DNA of 6,399 bases from Dehalococcoidia bacterium (lineage in GTDB: Bacteria > Chloroflexota > Dehalococcoidia > DSTF01 > JALHUB01): NCBI GenBank assembly GCA_022865685.1, contig JALHUB010000032.1, forward strand, positions 1-6,399. Reading direction: 5' to 3'. Positions 1 to 5,811 of the stretch are shown in pieces. The translations under genes and the position numbers were made by a program. Each line of letters starts with the position of its first letter. The stretch's first letter is position 1. The notes under the pieces are model-generated. The model was not told the DNA's origin. It saw only the letters and a program-made list of their open reading frames with translations, and ran no database searches.

Positions 1-334
1 AGGAGGAGCCGATTGTAGAGGAAGCGGCGGAGCTGGAGACAGCCGCCGCGGAGGAGATAGCGGCCTCAGAGGAGGAAGAGGCACCGTCGGAGGAGTCCGC
101 TGCGGAGGAGAAGGCCGAGGCGGCGGAAGAGAAGGCCGCAGAGGCGGAGGCGCCGGAGGCCGCGACCGAAGAGGTCGCCGCCGTAAAGGAGGAGCCGATT
201 GTAGAGGAAGCGGCGGAGCTGGAGACAGCCGCCGCGGAGGAGATAGCGGCCTCAGAGGAGGAAGAGTCACCGTCGGAGGAGCCCGCTGCGGAGGAGAAGG
301 CCGAGGCGGCGGAAGAGAAGGCCGCGGAGGCGGA
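1..334 (+). repeat. 186-bp tandem duplication inside the acidic gene
   Basis: Positions 1-148 and 187-334 align without gaps with only three differences: 81/267 G to T, 96/282 T to C, and 140/326 A to G. The period is 186 bp, exactly 62 codons, so the frame is kept. Two of the three changes alter the amino acid (Ala to Ser, Ser to Pro). Beyond position 148 the copies diverge quickly. The first copy touches the window edge, so further copies may lie upstream. Such near-identity points to a recent duplication or an unstable repeat number. Confidence 0.93.
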
Positions 335-734
335 AGCCGCCGAAGCTATCGAGACGGTGACCGCGGAGGTAGCGGAAGCGGTCGAGGAGGCGGCGGAGGA
401 GGACGTTGCGGCTGAAGAGGCCGAGGCTGAGGCCAAGGAGGCGGTCGTCGAAGAGGCGGTCGAGATGGAGGCGGTAGAGGCCGTCGAGGCCGAGGCCGTC
501 ACTGAGATCAAGACGGACGAGGCGGTCAAGACGAAAGCCGTCGCGGAGATGGAGCCGGAAGAGGCAGCCGAGACCGTGACAGCGGATGTCGCCGAGGCCG
601 TCGAAGAGCCGACGGTAGAGGATATCGTAGCCGAGGAGGCTGAAAGCAAGGATGACGCCGGACCGGAAGAGGGCAGCGACGAGGAGCCGCCCGCCGTCGC
701 CGGCGAAGAGGGGTCAGTCAAGGAGGACGCTTAG
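3..734 (+). CDS. Glu/Ala-rich acidic repeat protein, 5'-truncated, function unknown
   Basis: The frame is open from the left edge of the window to the TAG at 732-734, giving 243 visible residues. The true start lies upstream. The protein is almost entirely Glu, Ala and Val with scattered Lys, Asp, Thr and Pro. There is no Cys, Trp, Phe or Tyr, no visible enzymatic motif, no membrane segment, and it is strongly negatively charged. It contains a near-identical 62-residue tandem repeat at the start of the window and an older 25-residue repeat (351-425 and 570-644). The composition predicts disorder or long charged helices. Codon third positions are mostly G or C, as in the neighbouring real genes. 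It ends 85 bp before clpC on the same strand, so the two may share a transcript, but this does not reveal a function. It could be the low-complexity tail of a larger protein whose folded part is outside the window. I do not recognise the family. Confidence 0.72.
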   Translation, partial: EEPIVEEAAELETAAAEEIAASEEEEAPSEESAAEEKAEAAEEKAAEAEAPEAATEEVAAVKEEPIVEEAAELETAAAEEIAASEEEESPSEEPAAEEKAEAAEEKAAEAEAAEAIETVTAEVAEAVEEAAEEDVAAEEAEAEAKEAVVEEAVEMEAVEAVEAEAVTEIKTDEAVKTKAVAEMEPEEAAETVTADVAEAVEEPTVEDIVAEEAESKDDAGPEEGSDEEPPAVAGEEGSVKEDA

Positions 735-758
735 GGAGAAGCAAGGCTGCCATGGAAG

Positions 759-800
759 CCCTAGACTAGGTTCAATCCGTGTGCTAAGGTTGATCTAGGG
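759..800 (+). promoter_or_regulatory. Interrupted inverted repeat upstream of clpC
   Basis: The 85-bp gap before clpC holds arms CCCTAGA (759-765) and TCTAGGG (794-800). Just inside them are TCAA (772-775) and TTGA (790-793), which also pair. In RNA this could form a stem with an internal bulge. It has no T-run typical of a terminator. The right half includes GTGTGCTAA (779-787), resembling the right half of the CIRCE operator (GAGTGCTAA) bound by HrcA, but the matching left half is not conserved. I see no convincing -35/-10 pair here. A regulatory role for clpC is inference. Confidence 0.35.
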
Positions 801-808
801 GGTTTGAC

Positions 809-814
809 GAGAGA
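809..814 (+). promoter_or_regulatory. Weak ribosome binding site of clpC
   Basis: GAGAGA ends 5 nt before the ATG at 820. It is an imperfect match to the GGAGG core, but its spacing is right. It supports the ATG that also gives the standard ClpC N-terminus (MAERFDKFTERARRVL). Confidence 0.5.
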
Positions 815-819
815 CTGGC

Positions 820-3282
820 ATGGCAGAGAGATTTGACAAGTTTACCGAGCGCGCACGACGCGTGCTAACGCTTGCCCAGGAAGAGGCTCAGCGCTTCAAT
901 CACAACTATATCGGTACTGAGCACCTCTTGCTGGGCTTGGTGCGCGAAGGGGACGGCGTCGCCGCTAAGGTGCTCGCCAACCTGGGCATCGAGCTGAACA
1001 AGGTGCGCTCGGCAGTCGAGTTCATCATCGGGCGCGGCGAGCGTTCGACGATGAGCGAGATAGGCCTCACGCCGCGGGCGAAGAAGGTCATCGAGCTTGC
1101 CGTCGACGAAGCGCGCCGGCTGAACCATCACTACATCGGCACGGAACACCTCCTGTTGGGCCTCGTCCGCGAGGGCGAAGGCATCGCCGCCGGCGTCCTG
1201 GAGAGCCTGGGCGTCAACTTGGAGCGTGTGCGCGCCGAGACCACCCGCATCCTCTCGCAGAGCATGCCGCAGGGCGCCCAGCCGGCGGGCCGCGCGACAA
1301 CGCGCACGCCGACCGTGGACCAGTTGGGCATGGACCTGACAGCGGCCTCCCGCGCGGGCAAGCTCGACCCCGTTATCGGGCGGCACAGCGAGATCCAGCG
1401 CGTCATTCAGATCCTCTCGCGGCGAACGAAGAACAACCCCGTGCTCATCGGCGAGCCGGGCGTGGGCAAGACGGCTATCGTCGAGGGGCTGGCGCACCGA
1501 ATCGTCGCCGGGCAGGTGCCGGAGACGCTGCAGGGCAGGCGCCTGCTGACGCTGGACATCGGCTCCCTCGTCGCCGGCACGAAGTACCGCGGCGAGTTCG
1601 AGGAGCGCCTGAAGAAGGTCATCGAGGAGATAAAGGCCGCCGGCAACTGCATCCTGTTCATCGACGAGATGCACATGCTAGTGGGCGCCGGCGCGGCCGA
1701 GGGCGCCGTCGACGCGGCGAACATATTGAAGCCATCGCTGGCCCGCGGCGAGTTGCAGTGCGTGGGGGCGACGACCCTCGACGACTACCGCAAGCACATA
1801 GAGCGCGATGCCGCCCTGGAGCGGCGTCTCCAGCCGGTGCTGGTGGAGGAGCCGAGCGTCGAAGAGACCGTCGACATCCTTATGGGCGTCAAGGAGCGCT
1901 ACGAGGACCATCACAAGCTCATTATCTCGGAAGAGGCGGTGAGAGCGGCGGCGCAGCTCGCGTCGCGCTACGTGTCCGACCGCTTCCTGCCGGACAAGGC
2001 GATAGACCTGGTCGACGAGGCAGCCTCGCGAGTCCGCATCACGCGGGCGACGGCGCCGCCTTCGCTCAAAGAGGCGATGCACGGCCTCGACAGCCTGCGT
2101 CGCGAGAAAGAGGCGGCGATCTCCGCCCAGCAGTACGAATACGCGGCTGAGCTTCGGGACCGCGAGATGAAGCTGCAAACGAAGCTCGATGAGATGGAAG
2201 AGGGCTGGGAGAACCAGCGCGAGCTGAGCAAGCCGGTGGTGACCGAAGAGGACATCGCCGAAGTGGTCAGCATGTGGACCGGCATCCCGGTCTCCCGCAT
2301 CGCCAGCGAGGAGTCGGCGCGGCTGCTCCAGATGGAAGAGACGCTGCACGACCGCGTCATCGGCCAGGACGAGGCGATTACCGCCGTCGCGAAGGCCGTG
2401 CGTCGGGCGCGTGCCGGCCTCAAGGACCCGCGGCGTCCCATCGGCGTGTTCATCTTCCTCGGCCCGACGGGCGTGGGGAAGACGCACCTGGCGCGCGTGC
2501 TGTCGGAGTTCATGTTCGGCAGCGAAGACTCGATGATCAAGCTCGACATGTCGGAGTTCATGGAGCGGCATACCGTGTCGCGACTGGTCGGCGCACCGCC
2601 CGGGTACGTCGGCTACGAGGACGCGGGGCAGCTCACGGACACCGTGCGGCGGAAGTCGTACTGCCTGGTGTTGCTGGATGAGATCGAGAAGGCGCACCCG
2701 GAGGTGTTCAACATGCTCCTCCAGATCTTCGACGACGGGCACCTTACGGATGCCAAGGGGCGCAAGGTCGACTTCCGGAACACTGTCATTATTATGACAA
2801 GCAATGTCGGCTCAGACCTGATCCGCCGCGAGACGACGATCGGTTTCTCGACGAAGACGGAAGAGGCGAAGACGCAGGAGCAGCGCTATCAAAAGATGCG
2901 CGAGAAGGTTCTCAACGAGCTGAAGAACACGTTCCGGCCGGAGTTCCTGAACCGCGTCGATAGCACGGTGGTGTTCCATGCCCTATCGCGCGACCACATC
3001 CGCTCTATCGTCGACCTGATGCTGCGCGAGGTCGATATCCAGCTATCGTTCAAGGGGATAACGCTGGAGATAACGGACGCGGCGAAGGCGTGGCTCGGGG
3101 ATAAGGGCTACGACGAGATGTTCGGGGCGCGTCCGCTGCGACGTCTCATCCAAAACGAGGTCGAGGACCGCCTGTCGGAGGCGCTGCTGGAAGGCCAGTT
3201 CGGCCCCGGCGACAAGGTGGTCATCGACTGCGACGATAATGGTTTGAATTTGAAGGGCGTGTCTCAGCCAGCCCTCACCTAA
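820..3282 (+). CDS. clpC: ATP-dependent Clp protease ATP-binding subunit ClpC
   Basis: This is a complete 820-residue Hsp100/Clp ATPase, normal length for ClpC. It unfolds proteins in the cytoplasm and feeds them into the ClpP peptidase. Two Clp N repeats occupy about residues 1-145, each with a YIGTEHLLLGLVREG motif. The D1 AAA+ module has Walker A GEPGVGKT (211-218), Walker B ILFIDE (278-283), pore loop KYRG (255-258) and arginines in ALERR (335-336). A UVR-type coiled middle segment lies near 435-460, which separates ClpC from ClpB. D2 has Walker A GPTGVGKT (548-555), pore loop GYVG (595-598) and Walker B LVLLDE (616-621). IGF at 674-676 matches the ClpP-docking tripeptide expected in ClpC/ClpA/ClpX. 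No key residue is missing. No ctsR, mcsA or mcsB precedes it, unlike the Firmicutes operon. A strong terminator follows, so clpC ends its transcript. Confidence 0.98.
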   Translation: MAERFDKFTERARRVLTLAQEEAQRFNHNYIGTEHLLLGLVREGDGVAAKVLANLGIELNKVRSAVEFIIGRGERSTMSEIGLTPRAKKVIELAVDEARRLNHHYIGTEHLLLGLVREGEGIAAGVLESLGVNLERVRAETTRILSQSMPQGAQPAGRATTRTPTVDQLGMDLTAASRAGKLDPVIGRHSEIQRVIQILSRRTKNNPVLIGEPGVGKTAIVEGLAHRIVAGQVPETLQGRRLLTLDIGSLVAGTKYRGEFEERLKKVIEEIKAAGNCILFIDEMHMLVGAGAAEGAVDAANILKPSLARGELQCVGATTLDDYRKHIERDAALERRLQPVLVEEPSVEETVDILMGVKERYEDHHKLIISEEAVRAAAQLASRYVSDRFLPDKAIDLVDEAASRVRITRATAPPSLKEAMHGLDSLRREKEAAISAQQYEYAAELRDREMKLQTKLDEMEEGWENQRELSKPVVTEEDIAEVVSMWTGIPVSRIASEESARLLQMEETLHDRVIGQDEAITAVAKAVRRARAGLKDPRRPIGVFIFLGPTGVGKTHLARVLSEFMFGSEDSMIKLDMSEFMERHTVSRLVGAPPGYVGYEDAGQLTDTVRRKSYCLVLLDEIEKAHPEVFNMLLQIFDDGHLTDAKGRKVDFRNTVIIMTSNVGSDLIRRETTIGFSTKTEEAKTQEQRYQKMREKVLNELKNTFRPEFLNRVDSTVVFHALSRDHIRSIVDLMLREVDIQLSFKGITLEITDAAKAWLGDKGYDEMFGARPLRRLIQNEVEDRLSEALLEGQFGPGDKVVIDCDDNGLNLKGVSQPALT

Positions 3283-3303
3283 TTCTCAAGGGGTCAGCAA
3301 CCC

Positions 3304-3333
3304 AGGGGCGGACCTGAAGGTCCGCCCCTCTTT
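3304..3333 (+). terminator. Rho-independent terminator of clpC
   Basis: A perfect 11-bp stem, AGGGGCGGACC (3304-3314) with GGTCCGCCCCT (3319-3329), encloses a TGAA tetraloop and is followed by CTTTAT. It begins 21 nt after the clpC stop codon. The U-tract is short, but the stem is very GC-rich. Confidence 0.9.
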
Positions 3334-3335
3334 AT

Positions 3336-3566
3336 GCGCGGGGCTACTCATCAGCGTCGGGGCCGGGTTTGCTCTGAGCGGCGCCGTCGCCGGCGCATTC
3401 GGGCCGAGGCTGGAAAGCCTCGGCTACGGGAGACACGCCTGCGGGCCTGCCTGCCGGCAGGCGGGCGGGCGGGTGGGAAGATCGACGCTAGTGTTTCGAG
3501 GAGCGGCAGCGGGGCCGCGCGCACCATCGTCTGCGGTATTGCGGCAACACGCACAAGACCGTGCAC
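3336..3566 (+). other. Intergenic region with clustered hairpins; candidate structured RNA
   Basis: I see no convincing gene here. Long open frames exist on both strands, but they are Arg-rich artefacts of GC content. The stretch holds perfect local hairpins: GCGCCG/CGGCGC with loop TCGC (3381-3396); GCCGAGGCT/AGCCTCGGC with GNRA-type loop GGAA (3403-3424); a 14-bp palindrome GCCTGCCGGCAGGC (3449-3462) extendable with one wobble to 3445-3466; and GCGGC/GCCGC (3503-3518). AGCGTCG (3353-3359) is complementary to CGACGCT (3483-3489) and could close the first three into a multibranch structure, with a further G-U pair at 3360/3482. No promoter for it is visible and it matches no riboswitch, SRP, RNase P or tmRNA signature I know. 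GC-rich DNA makes chance hairpins common, so RNA function is inference. Confidence 0.35.
3463..3477 (+). other. Canonical G-quadruplex motif
   Basis: GGGCGGGCGGGTGGG consists of four G3 runs separated by single-base loops, the pattern expected to fold most stably. Its first run overlaps the 3' arm of the palindromic hairpin that extends to 3466, so the two structures may exclude each other. It lies about 90 bp upstream of the promoter of the division gene. Confidence 0.7.
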
Positions 3567-3595
3567 TTGTAATGTCCGTTTTCGTGTGCTATGTT
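3567..3595 (+). promoter_or_regulatory. Sigma70-type promoter with extended -10 for the septum initiator gene
   Basis: The -35 TTGTAA (3567-3572) is separated by exactly 17 nt from the -10 TATGTT (3590-3595), which is preceded by the extended -10 element TGC (3587-3589). Each hexamer matches consensus at 4 of 6 bases. Transcription would start near 3602, giving a leader of about 50 nt before TTG 3651. It follows the clpC terminator, as expected for a new transcription unit. Confidence 0.6.
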
Positions 3596-3630
3596 AAGCG
3601 CGGCCCGGAAATGGGCGGCGGGGTGTCCTA

Positions 3631-3638
3631 GGGAGAGG
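3631..3638 (+). promoter_or_regulatory. Ribosome binding site supporting a TTG start
   Basis: GGGAGAGG is the only good purine-rich ribosome binding sequence in the region. It lies 12 nt before TTG 3651, slightly long but workable. The ATG at 3591 has no such site upstream and sits inside the predicted -10 box, so this site favours the TTG start. Confidence 0.5.
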
Positions 3639-3650
3639 ACGTCAGAGACC

Positions 3651-4004
3651 TTGTTGGGACGCCAGGTCCCCCGGATCATCCTGATAGCGGCGGCAGTGGT
3701 CGTCGCCTACCTCGTCTTCAGCAGCGTTGTCACCGGCCTCAAGTCGCACGGACTGGCGCACGACGAGAACGCCGTCCGCCAGGAGATAGCCGATCTGCAG
3801 AGGCAGCGCGGCGAGCTCGTCGCCATCCGCGAGTACCTGTCGTCGGACGAGTACGTCGAGAGCGTGGCGCGAAGGGTGCTTGGCCTGGTGAAGCCGGGCG
3901 AGACTCGCGTCATCGTCACGTCGCCCGATGCCGGCGCGGAGCAGCCGTCCTCGGAAGCGACGCCGGCAGCCGGCACGTGGTGGGAATCGCTGTTCGGCCC
4001 GTAA
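3651..4004 (+). CDS. Septum formation initiator family protein (FtsB/DivIC type)
   Basis: From TTG 3651 the product is 117 residues, within the usual size range of this family. It has a short positively charged N-terminus, one membrane helix at about residues 9-28 (IILIAAAVVVAYLVFSSVV), a coiled coil at about 37-60, and then the family signature SSDEYVESVARRVLGLVKPGE near 65-85. A Pro/Ala/Ser-rich tail ends in WWESLFGP. Family knowledge: FtsB/DivIC proteins are bitopic and join FtsL and FtsQ/DivIB in the divisome that activates septal peptidoglycan synthesis. Sequence alone does not separate FtsB from DivIC. An in-frame ATG at 3591 would add 20 residues, but it overlaps the -10 box and lacks a ribosome binding site, so I prefer TTG 3651 (TTG 3654 is also possible). 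Neighbouring tilS fits a layout seen in other bacteria, where divIC and tilS lie near each other. Confidence 0.85.
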   Translation: MLGRQVPRIILIAAAVVVAYLVFSSVVTGLKSHGLAHDENAVRQEIADLQRQRGELVAIREYLSSDEYVESVARRVLGLVKPGETRVIVTSPDAGAEQPSSEATPAAGTWWESLFGP

Positions 4005-4030
4005 CTGAAACAAGCGTACAAAACGACGTC

Positions 4031-4057
4031 AAGGCCAGGCCAACACCTGGCCTTCTT
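4031..4057 (+). terminator. Hairpin between the septum gene and tilS; weak terminator or attenuator
   Basis: A perfect 9-bp stem, AAGGCCAGG (4031-4039) with CCTGGCCTT (4046-4054), has a 6-nt loop CCAACA and a poor tail CTTGG. The stem begins 27 nt after the stop of the septum gene and its tail ends only 24 nt before the tilS ATG. The geometry fits an intrinsic terminator, but the weak U-tract suggests partial read-through into tilS. Confidence 0.65.
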
Positions 4058-4080
4058 GGTCGAGTTCAGACGGCAGCCTT

Positions 4081-5580
4081 ATGTCAACGAAAGACACCCC
4101 TACTCAACGCCTCCTCGATCGAAACGTCTTGCGCTACGTGACAGCGCACGAGCTGCTAACGCCCGGCGAGACCGTGCTGGCCGGCGTCTCCGGCGGCGCC
4201 GATTCGACGGCGCTGCTGCTCCTGCTCATGGCGCTAGCCCCGAAGCTCGGCATCGAAGTCCGCGCCGCCTATTTCGACCACCAGTTGCGCGGCAAGAGGA
4301 CGTCGCAGCGAGAGCGCGAGACCTTGACAGCTCTTACCGAAAGCCTCGGCGTGTCTCTCGTCACCGGTGCCGGCGACGTTCGTTCGTACGCCCTGGAGAA
4401 GCGGCTCGGCATCGAGGAGGCGGCGAGAGAACTGCGTTACGCCTTTCTTTCGCAGGCAGCGCGGCAGTGCGGGGTGCGGACGGTCGCCGTGGGGCATACG
4501 GCGGACGACCAAGTGGAGACCGTCCTCATGCACATCCTGCGCGGCAGCGGCCTCGGCGGGCTCGCGGGGATGCTGCCGCGGTCGCGCTGGCCGGTGGATA
4601 GGCCCGACGGAGGCGACCTCACGCTCGTGCGTCCTCTGCTGGAAACGCGCCGCTCGCAGACGGAGTCGTACTGTCGCGCGATGGGGCGGCAACCGCTGGA
4701 AGACGTCACGAATCGCTCGCCGCGATTCCATCGCAACGTCGTGCGATATCAGCTCCTGCCGCTTCTGCGCGAGCACGTACGCGGCGTCGATGCAGCGCTG
4801 CTGCGGCTGGCGCGGGCCGCGGCGGTCGAACGGCAGGCTCTGGAAGAGGCGGCTGAGCGGGCCCTGGCGCGAGCAGGCAAACTTGAAGGTGGAGTAGTTC
4901 GCCTGTCGCAGGCGGCGCTGCGGGAGACGCCGACGGGGCTGCTGCCGCGGGTCATGCGCCTGGCAGCGTCGCGGCTGCTGGGCGATGCGCACGACATCGG
5001 GGAGCGGCACCTCCTGGCGATGAGCGCCGCGGTGCGCAAGGCGGCGGGCACGGAGCTGGACCTGCCGCGCAGCCTCCACCTGCGAGTCGGCTACGGCGAG
5101 GTGCTGCTGACGGCTGGAGAGGTCGAACCTGGATACGAGGCGCTGCCGGTCGAAGGCGTTGAGATCGCCGTGCCTGGGACGACGAGCATCGGCGGCTGGC
5201 GATTCGAGGCGTCGATAGTGGGCCACGACGCATCGCCTCAATCGGTGGACGAGTGGGAGGCGCGCGTGGATGCGGACTGCATCGAGGGCGGCCTGCGGGT
5301 GAGACGTCGTCGCCCCGGCGACCGTTTCCTGCCCTTGGGAATGAGCGGCGAGAAGAAGCTGCAGGACGTCTTTGTCGACGCGAAGGTGCCGAGACGGCAG
5401 CGAGACGGCGTGCCGGTCGTCTGCGACGACGCCGGCATCGTATGGGTCGCGGGCCAACGCATCACGGAGCGCGTGAAGGTCACCGCGTCGACGCGGCGGG
5501 TGTTGCGACTGCGGGCGGAGCACGACGAAAGGCCGTCGCCGAGCGTGAGTTCGTTCGCGGGGTTCGATTCGAGGTATTGA
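4081..5580 (+). CDS. tilS: tRNA(Ile)-lysidine synthetase TilS
   Basis: TilS uses ATP and lysine to convert the wobble cytidine of tRNA-Ile(CAU) to lysidine, switching it from Met to Ile identity and AUG to AUA decoding. It is normally essential. The 499-residue product has the PP-loop SGGADS (37-42), FDHQLRG (65-71), EEAARELRYAFL (112-123), GHTADDQVET (138-147), LRGSGLGGLAGM (153-164), and the DVTN...F-RN motif (208-219). The TilS C-terminal domain is at about 405-466, with RRPGDRFLPLGMSGEKKLQDVFVDAKVP-like spacing and VWVAGQRI. Length is typical for the full-length (bacillus/E. coli-like) form. ATG 4081 is the first start after an in-frame TGA at 4006; no clear ribosome binding site precedes it. 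The last codons overlap the -35 box of the rRNA promoter, and no terminator separates tilS from the rRNA leader. Confidence 0.96.
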   Translation: MSTKDTPTQRLLDRNVLRYVTAHELLTPGETVLAGVSGGADSTALLLLLMALAPKLGIEVRAAYFDHQLRGKRTSQRERETLTALTESLGVSLVTGAGDVRSYALEKRLGIEEAARELRYAFLSQAARQCGVRTVAVGHTADDQVETVLMHILRGSGLGGLAGMLPRSRWPVDRPDGGDLTLVRPLLETRRSQTESYCRAMGRQPLEDVTNRSPRFHRNVVRYQLLPLLREHVRGVDAALLRLARAAAVERQALEEAAERALARAGKLEGGVVRLSQAALRETPTGLLPRVMRLAASRLLGDAHDIGERHLLAMSAAVRKAAGTELDLPRSLHLRVGYGEVLLTAGEVEPGYEALPVEGVEIAVPGTTSIGGWRFEASIVGHDASPQSVDEWEARVDADCIEGGLRVRRRRPGDRFLPLGMSGEKKLQDVFVDAKVPRRQRDGVPVVCDDAGIVWVAGQRITERVKVTASTRRVLRLRAEHDERPSPSVSSFAGFDSRY

Positions 5581-5605
5581 CAAGGTGTTCGACGAGGGGT
5601 ATATT
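5577..5605 (+). promoter_or_regulatory. Strong rRNA promoter overlapping the tilS stop codon
   Basis: A perfect -35 TTGACA (5577-5582) and the -10 TATATT (5600-5605, 5 of 6 matches) are separated by an optimal 17 bp. The predicted start is near 5612, about 200 nt before the mature 16S end, a normal rRNA leader length. The -35 includes the TGA stop of tilS (5578-5580). The bases after the -10 (AGGTAGCG) are fairly GC-rich, which would fit stringent control, though that is inference. Confidence 0.85.
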
Positions 5606-5704
5606 AGGTAGCGCGGTAGAAGATACCGATATCTGACAAGTGTGATATTGACACGGCTCTCGCTCCAGAAGCGAGGATGTGAGAGATGTGTTAATTTTGT
5701 GTGT

Positions 5705-5735
5705 CGCCGGGTTGGCGGCGTTTGCACCTTAACAA
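5705..5735 (+). promoter_or_regulatory. boxB-boxA antitermination signal
   Basis: Stem CGCCG (5705-5709) with CGGCG (5716-5720) around a 6-nt loop GGTTGG forms a boxB-like hairpin. Two bases later comes TGCACCTTAACAA (5723-5735), which differs from the E. coli rRNA boxA TGCTCTTTAACAA at two positions. Order and location match the NusB/NusE-dependent rRNA antitermination system known from E. coli. Confidence 0.8.
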
Positions 5736-5781
5736 CTGGATAGCGGAAGGAACAAGTGTGGGGCCAGACCGTTGGTCTTTG

Positions 5782-5803
5782 TCCCGGGAATTCGTTTCTG
5801 GGA
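5782..5803 (+). promoter_or_regulatory. UUCG-capped hairpin just before 16S
   Basis: Arms UCCCGGGAA (5782-5790) and UUUCUGGGA (5795-5803) pair over nine positions (two G-U wobbles) around a UUCG tetraloop. It ends about 8 nt before the inferred mature 16S 5' end. It may assist leader folding or processing. Confidence 0.65.
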
Positions 5804-5811
5804 TGAAGGTT

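Larger units (their letters stand above)
5612..5811 (+). promoter_or_regulatory. rRNA operon leader transcript with folded elements
   Basis: This untranslated stretch links the promoter to 16S. It contains hairpin CTCGCT/AGCGAG (5659-5675, loop CCAGA), the boxB/boxA pair, a boxC-like GTGTGGGGC (5756-5764), a small hairpin AGACC/GGTCT (5766-5778), and a 9-bp hairpin with a UUCG loop (5782-5803). In other bacteria such leaders guide antitermination and RNase III processing. The 3' partner of the processing stem would lie beyond 16S, outside the window. Confidence 0.75.

Noticed and set aside
2..415. Alternative Gly/Arg-rich open frame over the acidic repeat
   Set aside because: It follows from the GAG/GCG repeat composition and stops near 415, while the acidic frame runs to 734 with consistent codon pattern and conserved older repeats.
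1678..2742. Long open frames on the - strand and in other frames of clpC and tilS
   Set aside because: Arg/His/Ala-rich shadows of GC-rich coding DNA; the + frames encode well-conserved families with all motifs.
3334..3597. 87-codon + frame (and a 71-codon frame on the - strand) in the clpC-septum gene spacer
   Set aside because: The + frame starts in the terminator tail, is Arg-rich with no domain or ribosome site, and runs through hairpins, a G-quadruplex motif and a promoter. Typical GC-rich artefact.
3611..3631. Six-codon upstream frame (ATG GGC ... TAG) in the septum gene leader
   Set aside because: No ribosome binding site and trivially short; chance is the simplest explanation.
5560..5573. 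GGTTCGATTC resembling a tRNA T-arm at the tilS 3' end
   Set aside because: Flanking bases do not form the 5-bp T stem, no D or anticodon arm lies upstream, and the bases encode the tilS C-terminus.
5648..5653. Second perfect TTGACA in the rRNA leader, possible P2 promoter
   Set aside because: No acceptable -10 at 16-18 bp; the best is GAGGAT at 19 bp with 3 of 6 matches, inside a hairpin. Possible but not supported.
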